Shown: one piece after another, positions 55,034 to 64,000 of the stretch
Numbering within the stretch: position 1 is the first letter of the stretch
Layout: every line of letters begins with the position of its first letter
From: Geobacillus icigianus
Lineage (GTDB): Bacteria > Bacillota > Bacilli > Bacillales > Anoxybacillaceae
Direction: 5' to 3'
Length of the DNA stretch: 64,000 bases
Assembly (NCBI RefSeq): GCF_000750005.1
Contig: NZ_JPYA01000126.1
Location: 1 to 64,000, forward strand
Notes under the pieces: model-generated
Database searches by the model: none
Told to the model about the DNA's origin: nothing
What the model saw: only the letters and a program-made list of their open reading frames with translations
Translations under genes and position numbers: made by a program

Positions 55034-55074
55034 TGCTGAAGTAAAGAAAGCCCCGCTTTACTTCAGCTTTTTTT
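55034..55074 (+). terminator. Terminator between gpsA and yphE
   Basis: GCTGAAGTAAAG/CTTTACTTCAGC stem, nine-base loop, seven T. Confidence 0.92.
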
Positions 55075-55117
55075 ATGTCGATGGTATAATGATAGTTGTC
55101 GAAAAGGGGGAGCGTGT

Positions 55118-55321
55118 ATGTCACCGGCGCTAGCGAAAATGTGGATCGCCATCACGTCAATGGTGTTTATGTTTCTTTCGGTCGGCTTCATTTATTTGAG
55201 CCGCTATAAAATCAAGATGAAATGGCTGCGCTTTCTTTTGGCGTTCATCGCTTACATCCTGCTGATTGTATCGGGCATCATCATCGTTTTTGTCGTGTTC
55301 AGCGGACCGACGCCGCAATAG
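55118..55321 (+). CDS. yphE: YphE family (DUF2768) membrane protein
   Basis: 67 residues with two membrane helices, same length and position as B. subtilis YphE. AAAAGGGGGAG precedes the ATG. A TGGTATAAT extended -10 lies at 55083-55091. Role unknown; the family is linked to sporulating bacilli. Confidence 0.85.
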   Translation: MSPALAKMWIAITSMVFMFLSVGFIYLSRYKIKMKWLRFLLAFIAYILLIVSGIIIVFVVFSGPTPQ

Positions 55322-55340
55322 GCAAAGGATGGAGGAACCT

Positions 55341-56063
55341 ATGAAACAGATCGCTCGCTTGCTTTTAGCTTGCTTGTTTCTCGCACCGCTTTCCGGGTGT
55401 TTGTATCCGCAAGAGCGGCTAAAACAAAACCAAATTCCTTACAAAGATCAAGTCGCGGCGGTGCAATCGGCGGTCGACGAATACCGGAAGGAGACCGGGG
55501 GGCTTTTGCCGATCAAAACACGGGATATGAAAACGCCGCTGTACCTAAAATACCCGGTCGATTTTCAAAAACTCGTCCCGCGCTACATGCAGGAGCCGCC
55601 GGGAAACGCTTATGAAAGCGGGGGCGTCTTTCAATATATCATTATTGATGCGGAAACGAAGCCGACGGTCAAGCTTCTTGATCTGCGCTTAGCCGAGCGC
55701 GTCCGCGACTTGAAACTGCGGCTGAGAATGTATACGGACGAGCACCGTTATCCGCCGTTTCAAGACGTCGTTGCGCCGGGCGTATTTACGCTCGATTACA
55801 AAAAGCTCGGCTACAAAGAGCCGCCGTATGCGGTCAGCCCGTTTTCCGGCAACAACTTGCCGTTTGTCATCGATGGGAACGGCGAAATTTACATCGATTA
55901 CCGCCCTGATTTGTACGCGGCTTTGAAGAAATATCGGCACCATTATCGACCCGGCGATGATATTCGTCCGTTGTTGACCGACCATTCGCTGTTCGTGCCG
56001 GCGTATTCGTTGCCGTATACGATCGATGCGAAAACGAACGAACCGATTTTTTTCACGAAATAA
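55341..56063 (+). CDS. yphF: YphF family lipoprotein
   Basis: 240 residues. Signal peptide with lipobox LSGC (Cys about residue 20), followed by a soluble domain. GGATGGAGG precedes ATG 55341. Size and position match B. subtilis YphF; function unknown. Probably co-transcribed with yphE (19-base gap). Confidence 0.87.
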   Translation: MKQIARLLLACLFLAPLSGCLYPQERLKQNQIPYKDQVAAVQSAVDEYRKETGGLLPIKTRDMKTPLYLKYPVDFQKLVPRYMQEPPGNAYESGGVFQYIIIDAETKPTVKLLDLRLAERVRDLKLRLRMYTDEHRYPPFQDVVAPGVFTLDYKKLGYKEPPYAVSPFSGNNLPFVIDGNGEIYIDYRPDLYAALKKYRHHYRPGDDIRPLLTDHSLFVPAYSLPYTIDAKTNEPIFFTK

Positions 56064-56070
56064 GTCATCA

Positions 56071-56112
56071 TCCCTTCTCTAGGAAAATACATTCTAGAGA
56101 AGGGATTTTTTC
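56071..56112 (+). terminator. Terminator after yphF
   Basis: TCCCTTCTCTAG/CTAGAGAAGGGA stem with 11-base loop and T run. Confidence 0.92.
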
Positions 56113-56122
56113 TTGCTTTTAG

Positions 56123-56158
56123 TCATAACTGAATCGGACAACATCATATGCATATAGT
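56123..56158 (+). promoter_or_regulatory. Possible sigma-E promoter of spoIVA
   Basis: TCATAAC and, about 15 bases later, CATATGCATATAGT. SpoIVA is a mother-cell (sigma-E) gene in B. subtilis. The match is partial. Confidence 0.35.
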
Positions 56159-56221
56159 GTCCTGCTCTATTGATTCATTTCGCTGTTTCCAATAACGACC
56201 GAAGGACTGGAGGGAAGCCGT

Positions 56222-57700
56222 TTGGAAAAGGTCGATCTTTTTAAAGATATCGCCGAGCGGACTGGGGGCGACATTTATTTAGGGGTAGTCGGCGCGGTTC
56301 GTACCGGAAAATCGACGTTCATTAAGCGTTTTATGGAGCTGGTGGTCATTCCGAACATTAAAAACGAAGCCGACAAGGCGCGCGCTCAAGACGAGCTGCC
56401 GCAAAGCGCCGCCGGCAAGACGATCATGACGACGGAGCCGAAATTTGTGCCGAATCAGGCCGTGACGGTGAAAGTCGATGAAGGGCTCGAAGTCAACATT
56501 CGTCTCGTCGACTGCGTCGGCTACGCCGTGCCCGGCGCCAAAGGATATGAGGATGAAAACGGGCCGCGGATGATTCACACCCCTTGGTATGAAGAGCCGA
56601 TTCCGTTCCAAGAGGCGGCGGAAATCGGGACAAGAAAAGTCATTCAAGAACATTCGACGATCGGGGTCGTCATTACGACCGACGGCACGATCGGGGAAAT
56701 TCCGCGCCAAGACTACATCGAAGCAGAAGAACGGGTGATTGGCGAGCTGAAAGAAGTCGGCAAGCCGTTCATCATGATCATTAACACCGTGCGCCCGCAC
56801 CATCCGGAAACCGAAGCGCTCCGCCGCGAGCTTGCGGAAAAATACGACATTCCGGTGCTCGCCATGAGCGTGGAAAGCATGCGCGAAGCGGACGTGTATA
56901 ACGTGCTCCGCGAAGCATTGTATGAATTTCCGGTCCTTGAAGTGAACGTCAACTTGCCGAGCTGGGTGATGGTGCTGCGCGAAGACCATTGGCTGCGCGA
57001 AAGCTACCAAGAAGCGGTGCGCGACACGGTCAAAGACATTAAACGGCTGCGCGACGTCGACCGGGTTGTGCAGCAGTTTGCCGAGTACGATTTCATCGAA
57101 AAAGCGCAGCTTGCCGGCATCGAAATGGGGCAAGGGATCGCCGAAATCGACTTGTACGCGCCGGATGAGCTGTACGATCAAATTTTAAAAGAAATCGTCG
57201 GTGTCGAGATTCGCGGCAAAGACCATCTGCTTCAGTTGATGCAAGATTTCGCCCATGCGAAAGCGGAATATGATCAAATCGCCGATGCCTTGAAAATGGT
57301 CAAACAAACCGGCTACGGAATCGCCGCTCCCGCTTTGTCCGACATGAGCCTTGACGAACCGGAAATCATCCGCCAAGGGTCGCGCTTTGGCGTCCGCCTG
57401 AAAGCCGTTGCGCCGTCGATTCATATGATCAAAGTCGACGTCGAATCGGAGTTTGCGCCGATCATCGGCACGGAAAAGCAAAGCGAAGAGCTCGTTCGTT
57501 ATTTAATGCAAGATTTTGAGGACGATCCGCTGTCGATTTGGAATTCCGATATTTTTGGCCGCTCGCTCAGCTCCATCGTCCGCGAAGGCATTCAGGCGAA
57601 GCTGGCGCTCATGCCGGAAAACGCCCGCTACAAGCTGAAAGAAACGCTTGAGCGCATCATCAACGAAGGCTCCGGCGGCCTCATCGCCATTATTTTATAG
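56222..57700 (+). CDS. spoIVA: Stage IV sporulation protein A (coat morphogen ATPase)
   Basis: 492 residues. It polymerises on the forespore surface using ATP and forms the coat basement layer. Walker A GAVRTGKST with Lys30; the rest reads like B. subtilis SpoIVA throughout, including the C-terminal region that binds SpoVM. The start is TTG with GGAGGG upstream. Monocistronic. Confidence 0.97.
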   Translation: MEKVDLFKDIAERTGGDIYLGVVGAVRTGKSTFIKRFMELVVIPNIKNEADKARAQDELPQSAAGKTIMTTEPKFVPNQAVTVKVDEGLEVNIRLVDCVGYAVPGAKGYEDENGPRMIHTPWYEEPIPFQEAAEIGTRKVIQEHSTIGVVITTDGTIGEIPRQDYIEAEERVIGELKEVGKPFIMIINTVRPHHPETEALRRELAEKYDIPVLAMSVESMREADVYNVLREALYEFPVLEVNVNLPSWVMVLREDHWLRESYQEAVRDTVKDIKRLRDVDRVVQQFAEYDFIEKAQLAGIEMGQGIAEIDLYAPDELYDQILKEIVGVEIRGKDHLLQLMQDFAHAKAEYDQIADALKMVKQTGYGIAAPALSDMSLDEPEIIRQGSRFGVRLKAVAPSIHMIKVDVESEFAPIIGTEKQSEELVRYLMQDFEDDPLSIWNSDIFGRSLSSIVREGIQAKLALMPENARYKLKETLERIINEGSGGLIAIIL

Positions 57701-57710
57701 AAAAAGTTTC

Positions 57711-57852
57711 ATGGGCAGCGCGATCTGTCCTCTACCCAAGGATGAAAATCCGCGTCAGTCCTGCATTTTCGCGGAAAAGATCTATGGGCAATGGTTTGCC
57801 CTCCACCCGGGGACGAAAATCTCGCGCCAGTTCGGCATTTTCGCGGAAAAGC
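57711..57852 (-). repeat. ~73-bp tandem repeat, family B (locus 2, inverted)
   Basis: Two units start at 57711 and 57784. Both contain ATGGGCA, CTC(T/C)ACCC, GA(T/C)GAAAATC and GCATTTTCGCGGAAAAG. Reverse-complemented, the second reads TTTTCGTCCCCGGGTGGAGG, closely matching the units at 44.9 kb. It follows the spoIVA stop by 10 bases. Confidence 0.78.
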
Positions 57853-58059
57853 AGAGGCCGCGCGCCAAGCTCCCGAAAAGGGGGCTTTTTTTGATGCCGT
57901 TTTTTCAACTGCGAAGCGGCAACGGGAAAAAATCGCCCAACCCCTTGAGAAATCAGGATTGGTACTTGATTATAGGCATGGCGTTATGGTAATCTTTTAT
58001 CTGAAATCGTTGTTTTGGTGAAATATGCCTAAAATTGGCCGTTTTTGCGAAAAAAGAGG
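57853..58059. other. Non-coding gap before the hbs promoter
   Basis: AT-rich toward hbs. A CCCGAAAAGGGGGC stretch precedes a T run (57873-57894). No gene seen. Confidence 0.4.
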
Positions 58060-58088
58060 TTGAATTCTTGCGGTGAATTGGTTAAGAT
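58060..58088 (+). promoter_or_regulatory. Candidate hbs promoter
   Basis: TTGAAT (58060-58065), 17-base spacer, TAAGAT (58083-58088). Confidence 0.55.
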
Positions 58089-58182
58089 TAGGCATGTCAC
58101 CGTTCCTTGCAATGTATAGAAACGCAGAAAAGTGTCTACAAATGGCAGTAAACAAGCAAAGCCTTGGGAGGAGGTGAATGGC

Positions 58183-58455
58183 ATGAACAAAACGGAATTG
58201 ATCAACGCGGTCGCTGAAACAAGCGGTCTTTCGAAAAAAGATGCAACAAAAGCCGTTGATGCGGTGTTTGATTCGATTACAGAAGCGCTGCGAAAAGGCG
58301 ATAAAGTGCAATTAATCGGCTTTGGGAACTTTGAAGTGCGCGAGCGCGCCGCTCGCAAAGGACGCAACCCGCAAACGGGCGAAGAAATGGAAATTCCGGC
58401 GAGCAAAGTTCCTGCATTCAAACCGGGCAAAGCGTTGAAAGACGCTGTCAAATAA
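58183..58455 (+). CDS. hbs: DNA-binding protein HU
   Basis: 90 residues, apparently identical to B. stearothermophilus HU as I remember it. Helical dimer base, then beta arm [20 protein letters not shown] with the Pro that intercalates in DNA. GGGAGGAGGTGA precedes ATG 58183. Monocistronic with terminator. Confidence 0.98.
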   Translation: MNKTELINAVAETSGLSKKDATKAVDAVFDSITEALRKGDKVQLIGFGNFEVRERAARKGRNPQTGEEMEIPASKVPAFKPGKALKDAVK

Positions 58456-58478
58456 GCCTACATAGCCGGAGTGGAGAA

Positions 58479-58511
58479 AAGAAGGGCAGGTGTACACCGC
58501 CCTTCTTTTTT
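58479..58511 (+). terminator. Terminator after hbs
   Basis: GAAGGGC/GCCCTTC stem, 11-base loop that is itself self-complementary, then six T. Confidence 0.92.
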
Positions 58512-58581
58512 GTGTTTTTCTCATCCCTATGCTAGAATCGGATTACATGCAGTTTTTACGATGCAGGAGGATGTTATTTGT

Positions 58582-59148
58582 ATGCCAGAGATCAATATTG
58601 CACAAATTGAATATGCCGTTCGTCTCATTCTCGAGGCGATCGGAGAAGATCCGAACCGCGAAGGGCTTGTCGATACGCCGAAACGGGTGGCGAAAATGTA
58701 TGCCGAGGTGTTCGCCGGGCTCAGCGAAGATCCGAAGCAGCACTTTCAGACCGTTTTCAGCGAAGAGCATGAGGAGCTTGTGCTCGTCAAAGATATTCCG
58801 TTTTATTCGATGTGCGAACACCATTTGGTTCCATTTTTCGGCGTTGCCCACGTTGCATATATTCCCCGGGGAGGAAAAGTGACCGGCTTGAGCAAGCTCG
58901 CGCGGGCGGTTGAGGCGGTGGCGCGCCGTCCGCAGCTGCAAGAGCGCATCACAGCGACGGTCGCCGACTCGATCGTCGAGGCGCTCGAGCCGTATGGGGT
59001 GATGGTTGTCGTGGAGGCGGAACATATGTGCATGACGATGCGCGGCGTCAAAAAACCGGGGGCGAAAACGGTGACAACGGCGGTGCGCGGCGTGTTTGAA
59101 ACGGATGCCAACGCCCGCGCGGAAGTGCTTTCGTTAATCAAAGCGTAA
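58582..59148 (+). CDS. folE: GTP cyclohydrolase I
   Basis: 188 residues (MtrA in B. subtilis). First step of folate synthesis: GTP to dihydroneopterin triphosphate. Zinc/active-site motifs [13 protein letters not shown] and [11 protein letters not shown], substrate segment [23 protein letters not shown] 58582 with AGGAGG 11 bases upstream. Thirteen bases to mtrB. Confidence 0.96.
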   Translation: MPEINIAQIEYAVRLILEAIGEDPNREGLVDTPKRVAKMYAEVFAGLSEDPKQHFQTVFSEEHEELVLVKDIPFYSMCEHHLVPFFGVAHVAYIPRGGKVTGLSKLARAVEAVARRPQLQERITATVADSIVEALEPYGVMVVVEAEHMCMTMRGVKKPGAKTVTTAVRGVFETDANARAEVLSLIKA

Positions 59149-59161
59149 GGAGGAAAGGTCG

Positions 59162-59386
59162 ATGTACACAAACAGCGACTTTGTCGTCATCAAGGCGCTC
59201 GAAGACGGGGTGAATGTGATTGGACTGACGCGCGGCGCCGACACGCGATTCCACCATTCGGAAAAACTGGACAAAGGGGAAGTGTTGATCGCCCAGTTCA
59301 CCGAACATACGTCGGCGATCAAAGTGAGGGGAAAGGCGTACATCCAAACGCGCCATGGCGCAATTGAATCGGAAGGGAAAAAGTGA
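59162..59386 (+). CDS. mtrB: trp RNA-binding attenuation protein (TRAP)
   Basis: 74 residues; forms an 11-mer ring that, with tryptophan, binds (G/U)AG repeats in trp leader RNA. RNA-contacting residues lie in [10 protein letters not shown] and [10 protein letters not shown]; the sequence matches the crystallised B. stearothermophilus TRAP as I recall. AAGGAGGAAAG precedes the ATG. Operon with folE. Confidence 0.97.
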   Translation: MYTNSDFVVIKALEDGVNVIGLTRGADTRFHHSEKLDKGEVLIAQFTEHTSAIKVRGKAYIQTRHGAIESEGKK

Positions 59387-59488
59387 TTCGGCAAATTTCT
59401 AGCAAACTAGAGCGCTTTCGGCAAAATTATGTTATAATGAGTCCGACATGGCGGTGCGGATATTTTTTCGGGGACAAGGGTGGTTGAT

Positions 59489-60277
59489 GTGAATGGCATC
59501 ATGGTGAAACTGGCTTCATTGAAGGAACAAATTGAACGTCTGCTCGATCATCCATACTTGCGCGCGCATATACCGGTGCCGGCTGTGGACGAAGATCGGC
59601 TGCTGCTTTCGCTGTCGATGCTTGATGGCGCCAAAGAGGCGCTGGACGAGCCAGATCGGTGCATCACGGCCATGATGCTGATGCAAATCGCTCTTGACAC
59701 CCATGAAGATGTGACGGATCGCGGCGGCGATTTGCGGACGCGGCAGCTCGCTGTTTTGGCCGGGGACTTGTACAGCGGGCTTTTTTACGAGCTGTTGGCC
59801 CGCTCCGGCGATGCGGCGCTGATCCGGCTGTTTGCCGAGGCGGTCCGCGAGGTGAACGAACAAAAAGTGCTGCTGTATGAGAAAAAAACGGACCAGCTCG
59901 AACGGCTCGTTTCCGCCGTTGCTACGGTCGAATCAGCGCTGCTCGTCAAGCTCGCCGACCGCATCGGGGCGCCGCAGTGGGGGCAGTTTGCCCGCCATTA
60001 TTTGCTGCTGCGGCGCTTGCGCTCGGAAAAAGAATCGTTTGTTCGCAGCGGGGCGTCGGCGCTGTTTGACCAGATGGCGCGCATCGCCTTTCCGCGATTG
60101 AAGGCGGTGAAGGAACTGCGTCGGCAGCTGCTTCGCCTTTGCGATCGTTATATCGACCGTTGTCAAGAAGCGCTGTTTGCGGCGAATCTGCCGTTGAACA
60201 GTTTGTTGGCGCTTCGTCTCGCCGAGCTTTCCGGCGGGTTTCAAGCCATCGGCAAAATGACGGTGGAAGAAGGGTAG
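59489..60277 (+). CDS. hepS: Heptaprenyl diphosphate synthase component I
   Basis: 262 residues from GTG 59489 (GTG 59480 also possible). Non-catalytic partner that sets product chain length with HepT; helical protein without DDxxD motifs. AAGGGTGG precedes the start. TATAAT at 59432-59437 region suggests its own promoter. Order hepS-menG-hepT is as in B. subtilis. Confidence 0.92.
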   Translation: MNGIMVKLASLKEQIERLLDHPYLRAHIPVPAVDEDRLLLSLSMLDGAKEALDEPDRCITAMMLMQIALDTHEDVTDRGGDLRTRQLAVLAGDLYSGLFYELLARSGDAALIRLFAEAVREVNEQKVLLYEKKTDQLERLVSAVATVESALLVKLADRIGAPQWGQFARHYLLLRRLRSEKESFVRSGASALFDQMARIAFPRLKAVKELRRQLLRLCDRYIDRCQEALFAANLPLNSLLALRLAELSGGFQAIGKMTVEEG

Positions 60278-60281
60278 AAGG

Positions 60282-60986
60282 ATGCATCAGTCGAAGGAAG
60301 AGCGAGTCCATCGCGTATTTGAAACCATTTCCGCTCATTACGACCGAATGAATTCGGTGATCAGCTTTCGCCGCCATCTTAAGTGGCGTGAAGATGTGAT
60401 GCGGCGGATGAACGTGCAAAAAGGGAAAAGAGCGCTTGACGTTTGCTGCGGAACGGCTGACTGGGCGATCGCGCTAGCTGAAGCGGTCGGCCCGGAGGGG
60501 GAAGTGTACGGCCTTGATTTCAGCGAGAACATGCTGAAAGTCGGCGAGCAAAAGGTGAAGGCGCGCGGCCTCGCCAATGTGACGCTCATCCACGGCAACG
60601 CGATGCAGCTGCCGTTTCCCGACAACACATTTGATTATGTCACGATCGGCTTTGGCTTGCGCAATGTTCCCGATTACATGACAGTGCTTCGGGAAATGCA
60701 CCGCGTCACGAAGCCGGGGGGCATGACCGTCTGTCTGGAGACGTCGCAGCCGACACTGTTTGGCTTTCGCCAGCTTTACTACCTGTATTTTCGGTTTATC
60801 ATGCCGCTGTTTGGCAAGCTGTTGGCGAAAAGCTACGAGGAGTATTCATGGCTGCAAGAGTCGGCGCGCGAGTTTCCGGGGCGGGATGAGCTGGCCGAGA
60901 TGTTTCGCCAAGCTGGCTTTGTCGATGTCGAGGTCAAACCGTACACGTTCGGCGTCGCGGCGATGCACATAGGCTATAAACGATGA
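60282..60986 (+). CDS. menG: Demethylmenaquinone methyltransferase
   Basis: 234 residues, UbiE/MenG family. SAM motifs [27 protein letters not shown] and the signature [11 protein letters not shown]. Last step of menaquinone synthesis, acting after HepST side chain attachment. Four bases after hepS; previously called menH or gerCB. Confidence 0.96.
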   Translation: MHQSKEERVHRVFETISAHYDRMNSVISFRRHLKWREDVMRRMNVQKGKRALDVCCGTADWAIALAEAVGPEGEVYGLDFSENMLKVGEQKVKARGLANVTLIHGNAMQLPFPDNTFDYVTIGFGLRNVPDYMTVLREMHRVTKPGGMTVCLETSQPTLFGFRQLYYLYFRFIMPLFGKLLAKSYEEYSWLQESAREFPGRDELAEMFRQAGFVDVEVKPYTFGVAAMHIGYKR

Positions 60987-61001
60987 GTTAAGGTGAACAC
61001 C

Positions 61002-61964
61002 ATGAAGTTGAAGGCCATTTATTCGTTTTTACATGATGATTTGGCGGCAGTGGAAACGGAGCTCGAGCGGACGGTCCGGTCCGAGTACGGGCCGCTTGGA
61101 GAAGCGGCGCTTCACTTATTGCAGGCGGGCGGAAAGCGGATCCGTCCCGTTTTTGTCTTGCTTGCGGCCCGTTTTGGCCAAGCGGACGTCGAACAGGTGA
61201 AACATGTCGCCGTCGCGCTCGAGCTCATTCATATGGCGTCGCTCGTCCACGATGACGTCATCGATGACGCCGACACGCGCCGCGGCCGGCCGACGATCAA
61301 AGCGAAATGGAGCAACCGCTTTGCCATGTACACCGGCGATTATTTGTTTGCCCGCTCGCTGGAACGGATGGCGGCGCTCGATGATCCGCGCGCCCATCAA
61401 GTGCTGGCGGAGACGATTGTCGAAGTGTGCCGCGGGGAAATCGAGCAAATCAAGGACAAATACCGATTCGACCAGCCGCTGCGCACGTATTTGCGGCGCA
61501 TCCGCCGCAAAACGGCGCTATTGATCGCCGCCAGCTGCCAGCTTGGCGCGTTAGCCGCCGGCGCCCCCGAAGCGGTGACCAACCGGCTGTATTGGTTCGG
61601 CCATTACGTCGGCATGTCGTTTCAAATCACCGATGACATTCTCGACTTTACCGGGACGGAAGAACAGCTCGGCAAACCGGCCGGGAGCGATCTGCTGCAA
61701 GGAAACATCACGTTGCCGGTGCTGTATGCCCTTGGCGATGCGCGCGTGCGGTCTAAAATTACCGCCGTCGGCGCGGACACGAACGCGGAAGAGATGGCCG
61801 CTATATTGGCGGCGATCAAACAAACGGACGCCATCGAGCGGTCGTATGCGCTCAGCGACCGTTATTTGGAAAAGGCGCTTCACCTCCTCGATGAGCTGCC
61901 GACTAACCAAGCGCGCTCCTTGTTGCGCGATCTCGCCCTCTATATTGGAAAAAGGGATTATTAG
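61002..61964 (+). CDS. hepT: Heptaprenyl diphosphate synthase component II
   Basis: 320 residues. Catalytic trans-prenyltransferase: first Asp-rich motif HDDVIDDADTRRG, second DDILDFTGT, plus GGKRIRPVFVLLAA. Makes the C35 side chain of menaquinone-7. ATG 61002 has AAGGTG 6 bases upstream; GTG 60993 is also in frame. Confidence 0.97.
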   Translation: MKLKAIYSFLHDDLAAVETELERTVRSEYGPLGEAALHLLQAGGKRIRPVFVLLAARFGQADVEQVKHVAVALELIHMASLVHDDVIDDADTRRGRPTIKAKWSNRFAMYTGDYLFARSLERMAALDDPRAHQVLAETIVEVCRGEIEQIKDKYRFDQPLRTYLRRIRRKTALLIAASCQLGALAAGAPEAVTNRLYWFGHYVGMSFQITDDILDFTGTEEQLGKPAGSDLLQGNITLPVLYALGDARVRSKITAVGADTNAEEMAAILAAIKQTDAIERSYALSDRYLEKALHLLDELPTNQARSLLRDLALYIGKRDY

Positions 61965-61981
61965 CGCTTTCAAGGCGGCAG

Positions 61982-62010
61982 TTGCCAACGGCGGGAAACC
62001 ATGATACTAT
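61982..62010 (+). promoter_or_regulatory. ndk promoter
   Basis: TTGCCA (61982-61987), 17-base spacer, TACTAT (62005-62010). Confidence 0.65.
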
Positions 62011-62061
62011 GATGAGGGGAGCTTGTCTCCCGGTACATACGACAGTAGGGGTGGAGAGCGA

Positions 62062-62511
62062 ATGGCAGAACGGACATTCATCATGGTGAAGCCGGACGGA
62101 GTTCAACGCAATTTGATCGGCGAGATTGTCGCCCGCTTTGAAAAAAAGGGCTTCCAGCTCGTTGGTGCCAAGCTGATGCAAGTGTCGCGCGAACTGGCTG
62201 AGCAACATTACGCCGAGCATAAAGAGCGCCCGTTCTTCGGCGAACTCGTTGATTTCATCACTTCCGGGCCGGTGTTTGCCATGGTGTGGGAAGGCGAAAA
62301 CGTAATCGCCGCCGCCCGGCAAATGATGGGGAAAACGAATCCACAGGAGGCTGCCCCCGGCACGATCCGCGGCGACTTCGGTTTGACGGTCGGCAAAAAC
62401 GTCATCCACGGCTCCGACTCGCCGCAAAGCGCCGAACGGGAAATCAATTTGTTCTTTAAAGAAGACGAGCTCGTCCGCTACTCGAAACAGATCAACGCAT
62501 GGCTGTACTGA
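62062..62511 (+). CDS. ndk: Nucleoside diphosphate kinase
   Basis: 149 residues. Phosphate carrier His116 in [17 protein letters not shown]-terminus [13 protein letters not shown]. Balances NTP pools. AGGGGTGGAGAG precedes ATG 62062. Confidence 0.97.
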   Translation: MAERTFIMVKPDGVQRNLIGEIVARFEKKGFQLVGAKLMQVSRELAEQHYAEHKERPFFGELVDFITSGPVFAMVWEGENVIAAARQMMGKTNPQEAAPGTIRGDFGLTVGKNVIHGSDSPQSAEREINLFFKEDELVRYSKQINAWLY

Positions 62512-62519
62512 TGCAAAGA

Positions 62520-62545
62520 CCGGCCGCAATTCGGCCGGTTTTCCA
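62520..62545 (+). terminator. Terminator after ndk
   Basis: CCGGCC/GGCCGG stem, seven-base loop, TTTTCC tail. Confidence 0.8.
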
Positions 62546-62581
62546 TTTTCATCATCAAAGTCATGAAGGAGGAAGAAAGCG

Positions 62582-63352
62582 ATGGATGATTATATGCAGT
62601 TTATCGCTAAGGTGAAACGAAAAACAGGCATCGATTTGTCTTTGTACAAAGAAGCGCAGATGAAGCGGCGGCTGGCGGCGCTTTACGCCAAAAAAGGATT
62701 GAACAGCTTCTCCGAACTGTTTGCGGCGATGGAAAAAGATCCGGCTCTATGGCATGAGTGTTTGGATCGCATGACGATCAATGTGTCCGAATTTTACCGA
62801 AATGCCAAACGATGGGAAGTGTTGGAACAGACCATTTTGCCGCGGCTCTTAGCGGAAAACCCTCGTCCGCGCGTATGGAGCGCCGCTTGCTCGACCGGCG
62901 AAGAGCCGTATACGTTGGCGATGGTGCTGGCTCAGCACGTGCCGCTTTCGCGCGTCTCGGTGCTGGCGACCGACATCGATGAAAACGCGCTCGCCCGCGC
63001 GCGGCTTGGCTTGTACAGCGAACGATCGCTCGCCGAGCTGCCGGAGGCGATGAGAAAAAAATTTTTTACGAAAGACGGCGATTGGTATAAAATAGACGAC
63101 AAGATCAAGCGGACGGTGACGTTTGAGAAACATAACCTGCTCGCCGATCCGTTTCCTAGGCCATTTGATTTAATTGTCTGCCGCAATGTGCTCATTTATT
63201 TTACCGAGGAGGCGAAGCGGACGCTGTATCGGAAGTTCCATGCGGCGCTGCGGCCCGGCGGCGTGCTGTTTGTCGGCAGCACCGAGCAAATTTTCAACCC
63301 CGGCTTGTATGGGTTCGAGATGGAGGAAACGTTTTTTTACCGTCGAAAGTAG
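62582..63352 (+). CDS. cheR: Chemotaxis protein methyltransferase CheR
   Basis: 256 residues. N-terminal helical domain then SAM-binding fold: [44 protein letters not shown] and [13 protein letters not shown]. Methylates glutamates of chemoreceptors. AAGGAGGAAG precedes the ATG. Standing between ndk and aroC as in B. subtilis. Confidence 0.96.
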   Translation: MDDYMQFIAKVKRKTGIDLSLYKEAQMKRRLAALYAKKGLNSFSELFAAMEKDPALWHECLDRMTINVSEFYRNAKRWEVLEQTILPRLLAENPRPRVWSAACSTGEEPYTLAMVLAQHVPLSRVSVLATDIDENALARARLGLYSERSLAELPEAMRKKFFTKDGDWYKIDDKIKRTVTFEKHNLLADPFPRPFDLIVCRNVLIYFTEEAKRTLYRKFHAALRPGGVLFVGSTEQIFNPGLYGFEMEETFFYRRK

Positions 63353-63439
63353 CAGTTTTTTCAAATCACTATTTTCATTTTTCGCATTTATGATATATTT
63401 TTACTCAAACGCGTTAAAGATCTGAAGGGAGAGACGAAG

Positions 63440-64000
63440 GTGCGGTATTTGACAGCAGGGGAATCGCACGGCCCGCAACTGACGGCCATTTTGGAAGGAG
63501 TGCCGGCCGGTCTAGAGCTGCGCGCCGAGCATATCAATCAAGAATTGGCGCGTCGGCAAAAAGGGTACGGGCGCGGCCGGCGTATGCAGATCGAAAAAGA
63601 CGAAGTGAACATCACCGCTGGCGTCAGGCACGGCAAAACGCTCGGTTCGCCGATCGCGCTCGTCGTCGAGAATCGCGATTTTAAACATTGGCAAACGATT
63701 ATGGCAGTTGAACCGGTGGATGACGAAGCGGAAGTGAAGCGGAAAGTGACGCGTCCGCGGCCGGGGCATGCCGATTTAAACGGCGCCCTGAAATACGGGC
63801 ATCGCGATATGCGCAATGTGCTCGAGCGTTCGTCAGCGCGCGAAACGACCGTGCGTGTCGCCGCCGGGGCGGTGGCGAAGCGCATTTTGCAAGAGGTCGG
63901 CATCCGCGTCGCTGGCCATGTCATCGAAATCGGCGGCGTGCGCGCCAAGAAGCTTGATTATCGTTCGCTGGAGGAATTGCAGGCGGTGACGGAAGAGTCG
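63440..64000 (+). CDS. aroC: Chorismate synthase, 3' partial
   Basis: 187 codons are in the window and the frame is open to the end. Signature [18 protein letters not shown] and [17 protein letters not shown] near the start, then [19 protein letters not shown] and ERSSARETT. Removes phosphate from EPSP to make chorismate with reduced FMN. GTG start with GAAGGGAG upstream. Called aroF in B. subtilis. Confidence 0.96.
   Translation, partial: MRYLTAGESHGPQLTAILEGVPAGLELRAEHINQELARRQKGYGRGRRMQIEKDEVNITAGVRHGKTLGSPIALVVENRDFKHWQTIMAVEPVDDEAEVKRKVTRPRPGHADLNGALKYGHRDMRNVLERSSARETTVRVAAGAVAKRILQEVGIRVAGHVIEIGGVRAKKLDYRSLEELQAVTEES

Noticed and set aside
57648-57992. 114-aa plus-strand ORF after spoIVA
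   Set aside because: Consists mostly of the tandem repeat units and begins inside spoIVA; no ribosome site.

Overview
The window is a stretch of chromosome from a thermophilic Firmicute, almost certainly Geobacillus (stearothermophilus / kaustophilus / thermoleovorans group). The DNA is moderately GC-rich. HU, TRAP, the ferredoxin and both heptaprenyl diphosphate synthase components read like the B. stearothermophilus proteins as I remember them. The gene order follows the Bacillus subtilis spmA-resABCDE-sigX-serA-fer-recQ-gudB-sleB-cmk-der-gpsA-spoIVA-hbs-mtrAB-hep-ndk-cheR-aroF region with insertions. No rRNA, tRNA, CRISPR array, prophage or intact insertion sequence was seen.

Layout. 1-3.8 kb: Fe/Mn superoxide dismutase (5' end outside the window), then dacB-spmA-spmB for spore cortex and maturation. 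3.9-10.9 kb: rluB and resABC-resDE (cytochrome c maturation and its two-component system). 11.0-15.2 kb: a GlcNAc operon nagA-nagB-nagR with a NagR-type operator on its promoter and a frameshifted GlcNAc PTS permease. 15.3-15.9 kb: a PH-domain protein. 16.2-26.2 kb: a cobalamin salvage operon behind a B12 riboswitch with a terminator switch: btuF-btuC-btuD::cbiZ-cbiB-cobD-cobU-cobS-cobC-cobU-like-pduO-cblT-cblS. It can import corrinoids, remodel the lower ligand, adenosylate, and take up and phosphorylate alpha-ribazole; no cobT is present. 26.3-29.2 kb: sigX-rsiX, a 28-residue membrane peptide and hisJ. 29.3-32.1 kb, minus strand: serA, ppa, fer. 32.4-37.9 kb: ypbB, recQ, ypbD-F, a membrane protein, a relic of cotJC, and ypbH. 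38.2-44.7 kb: glutamate dehydrogenase, ypdA, ansA, prsW, sleB-ypeB. 45.1-48.7 kb: PilZ protein, ypfB, cmk-plsC, S1-like protein. 48.7-50.6 kb: a gene-poor, repeat-rich stretch holding ypzI and one AT-rich ORF. 50.6-64 kb: yphA, YIEGIA pair, der, gpsA, yphE-F, spoIVA, hbs, folE-mtrB-hepS-menG-hepT-ndk-cheR-aroC (3' end outside).

Most of the window is conserved core. The parts most worth attention are non-coding or degenerate: two dispersed intergenic repeat families (four copies of a ~110-bp three-hairpin element; a ~70-bp tandem repeat at 44.7 kb and, inverted, at 57.7 kb), tandem repeats upstream of resA, the nagE frameshift, the cotJC relic, several very small ORFs, and a duplicated N-terminal module on the superoxide dismutase. 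I did not find a clearly novel multi-gene system; the corrinoid/alpha-ribazole cluster is the richest functional unit and its pieces belong to known families.
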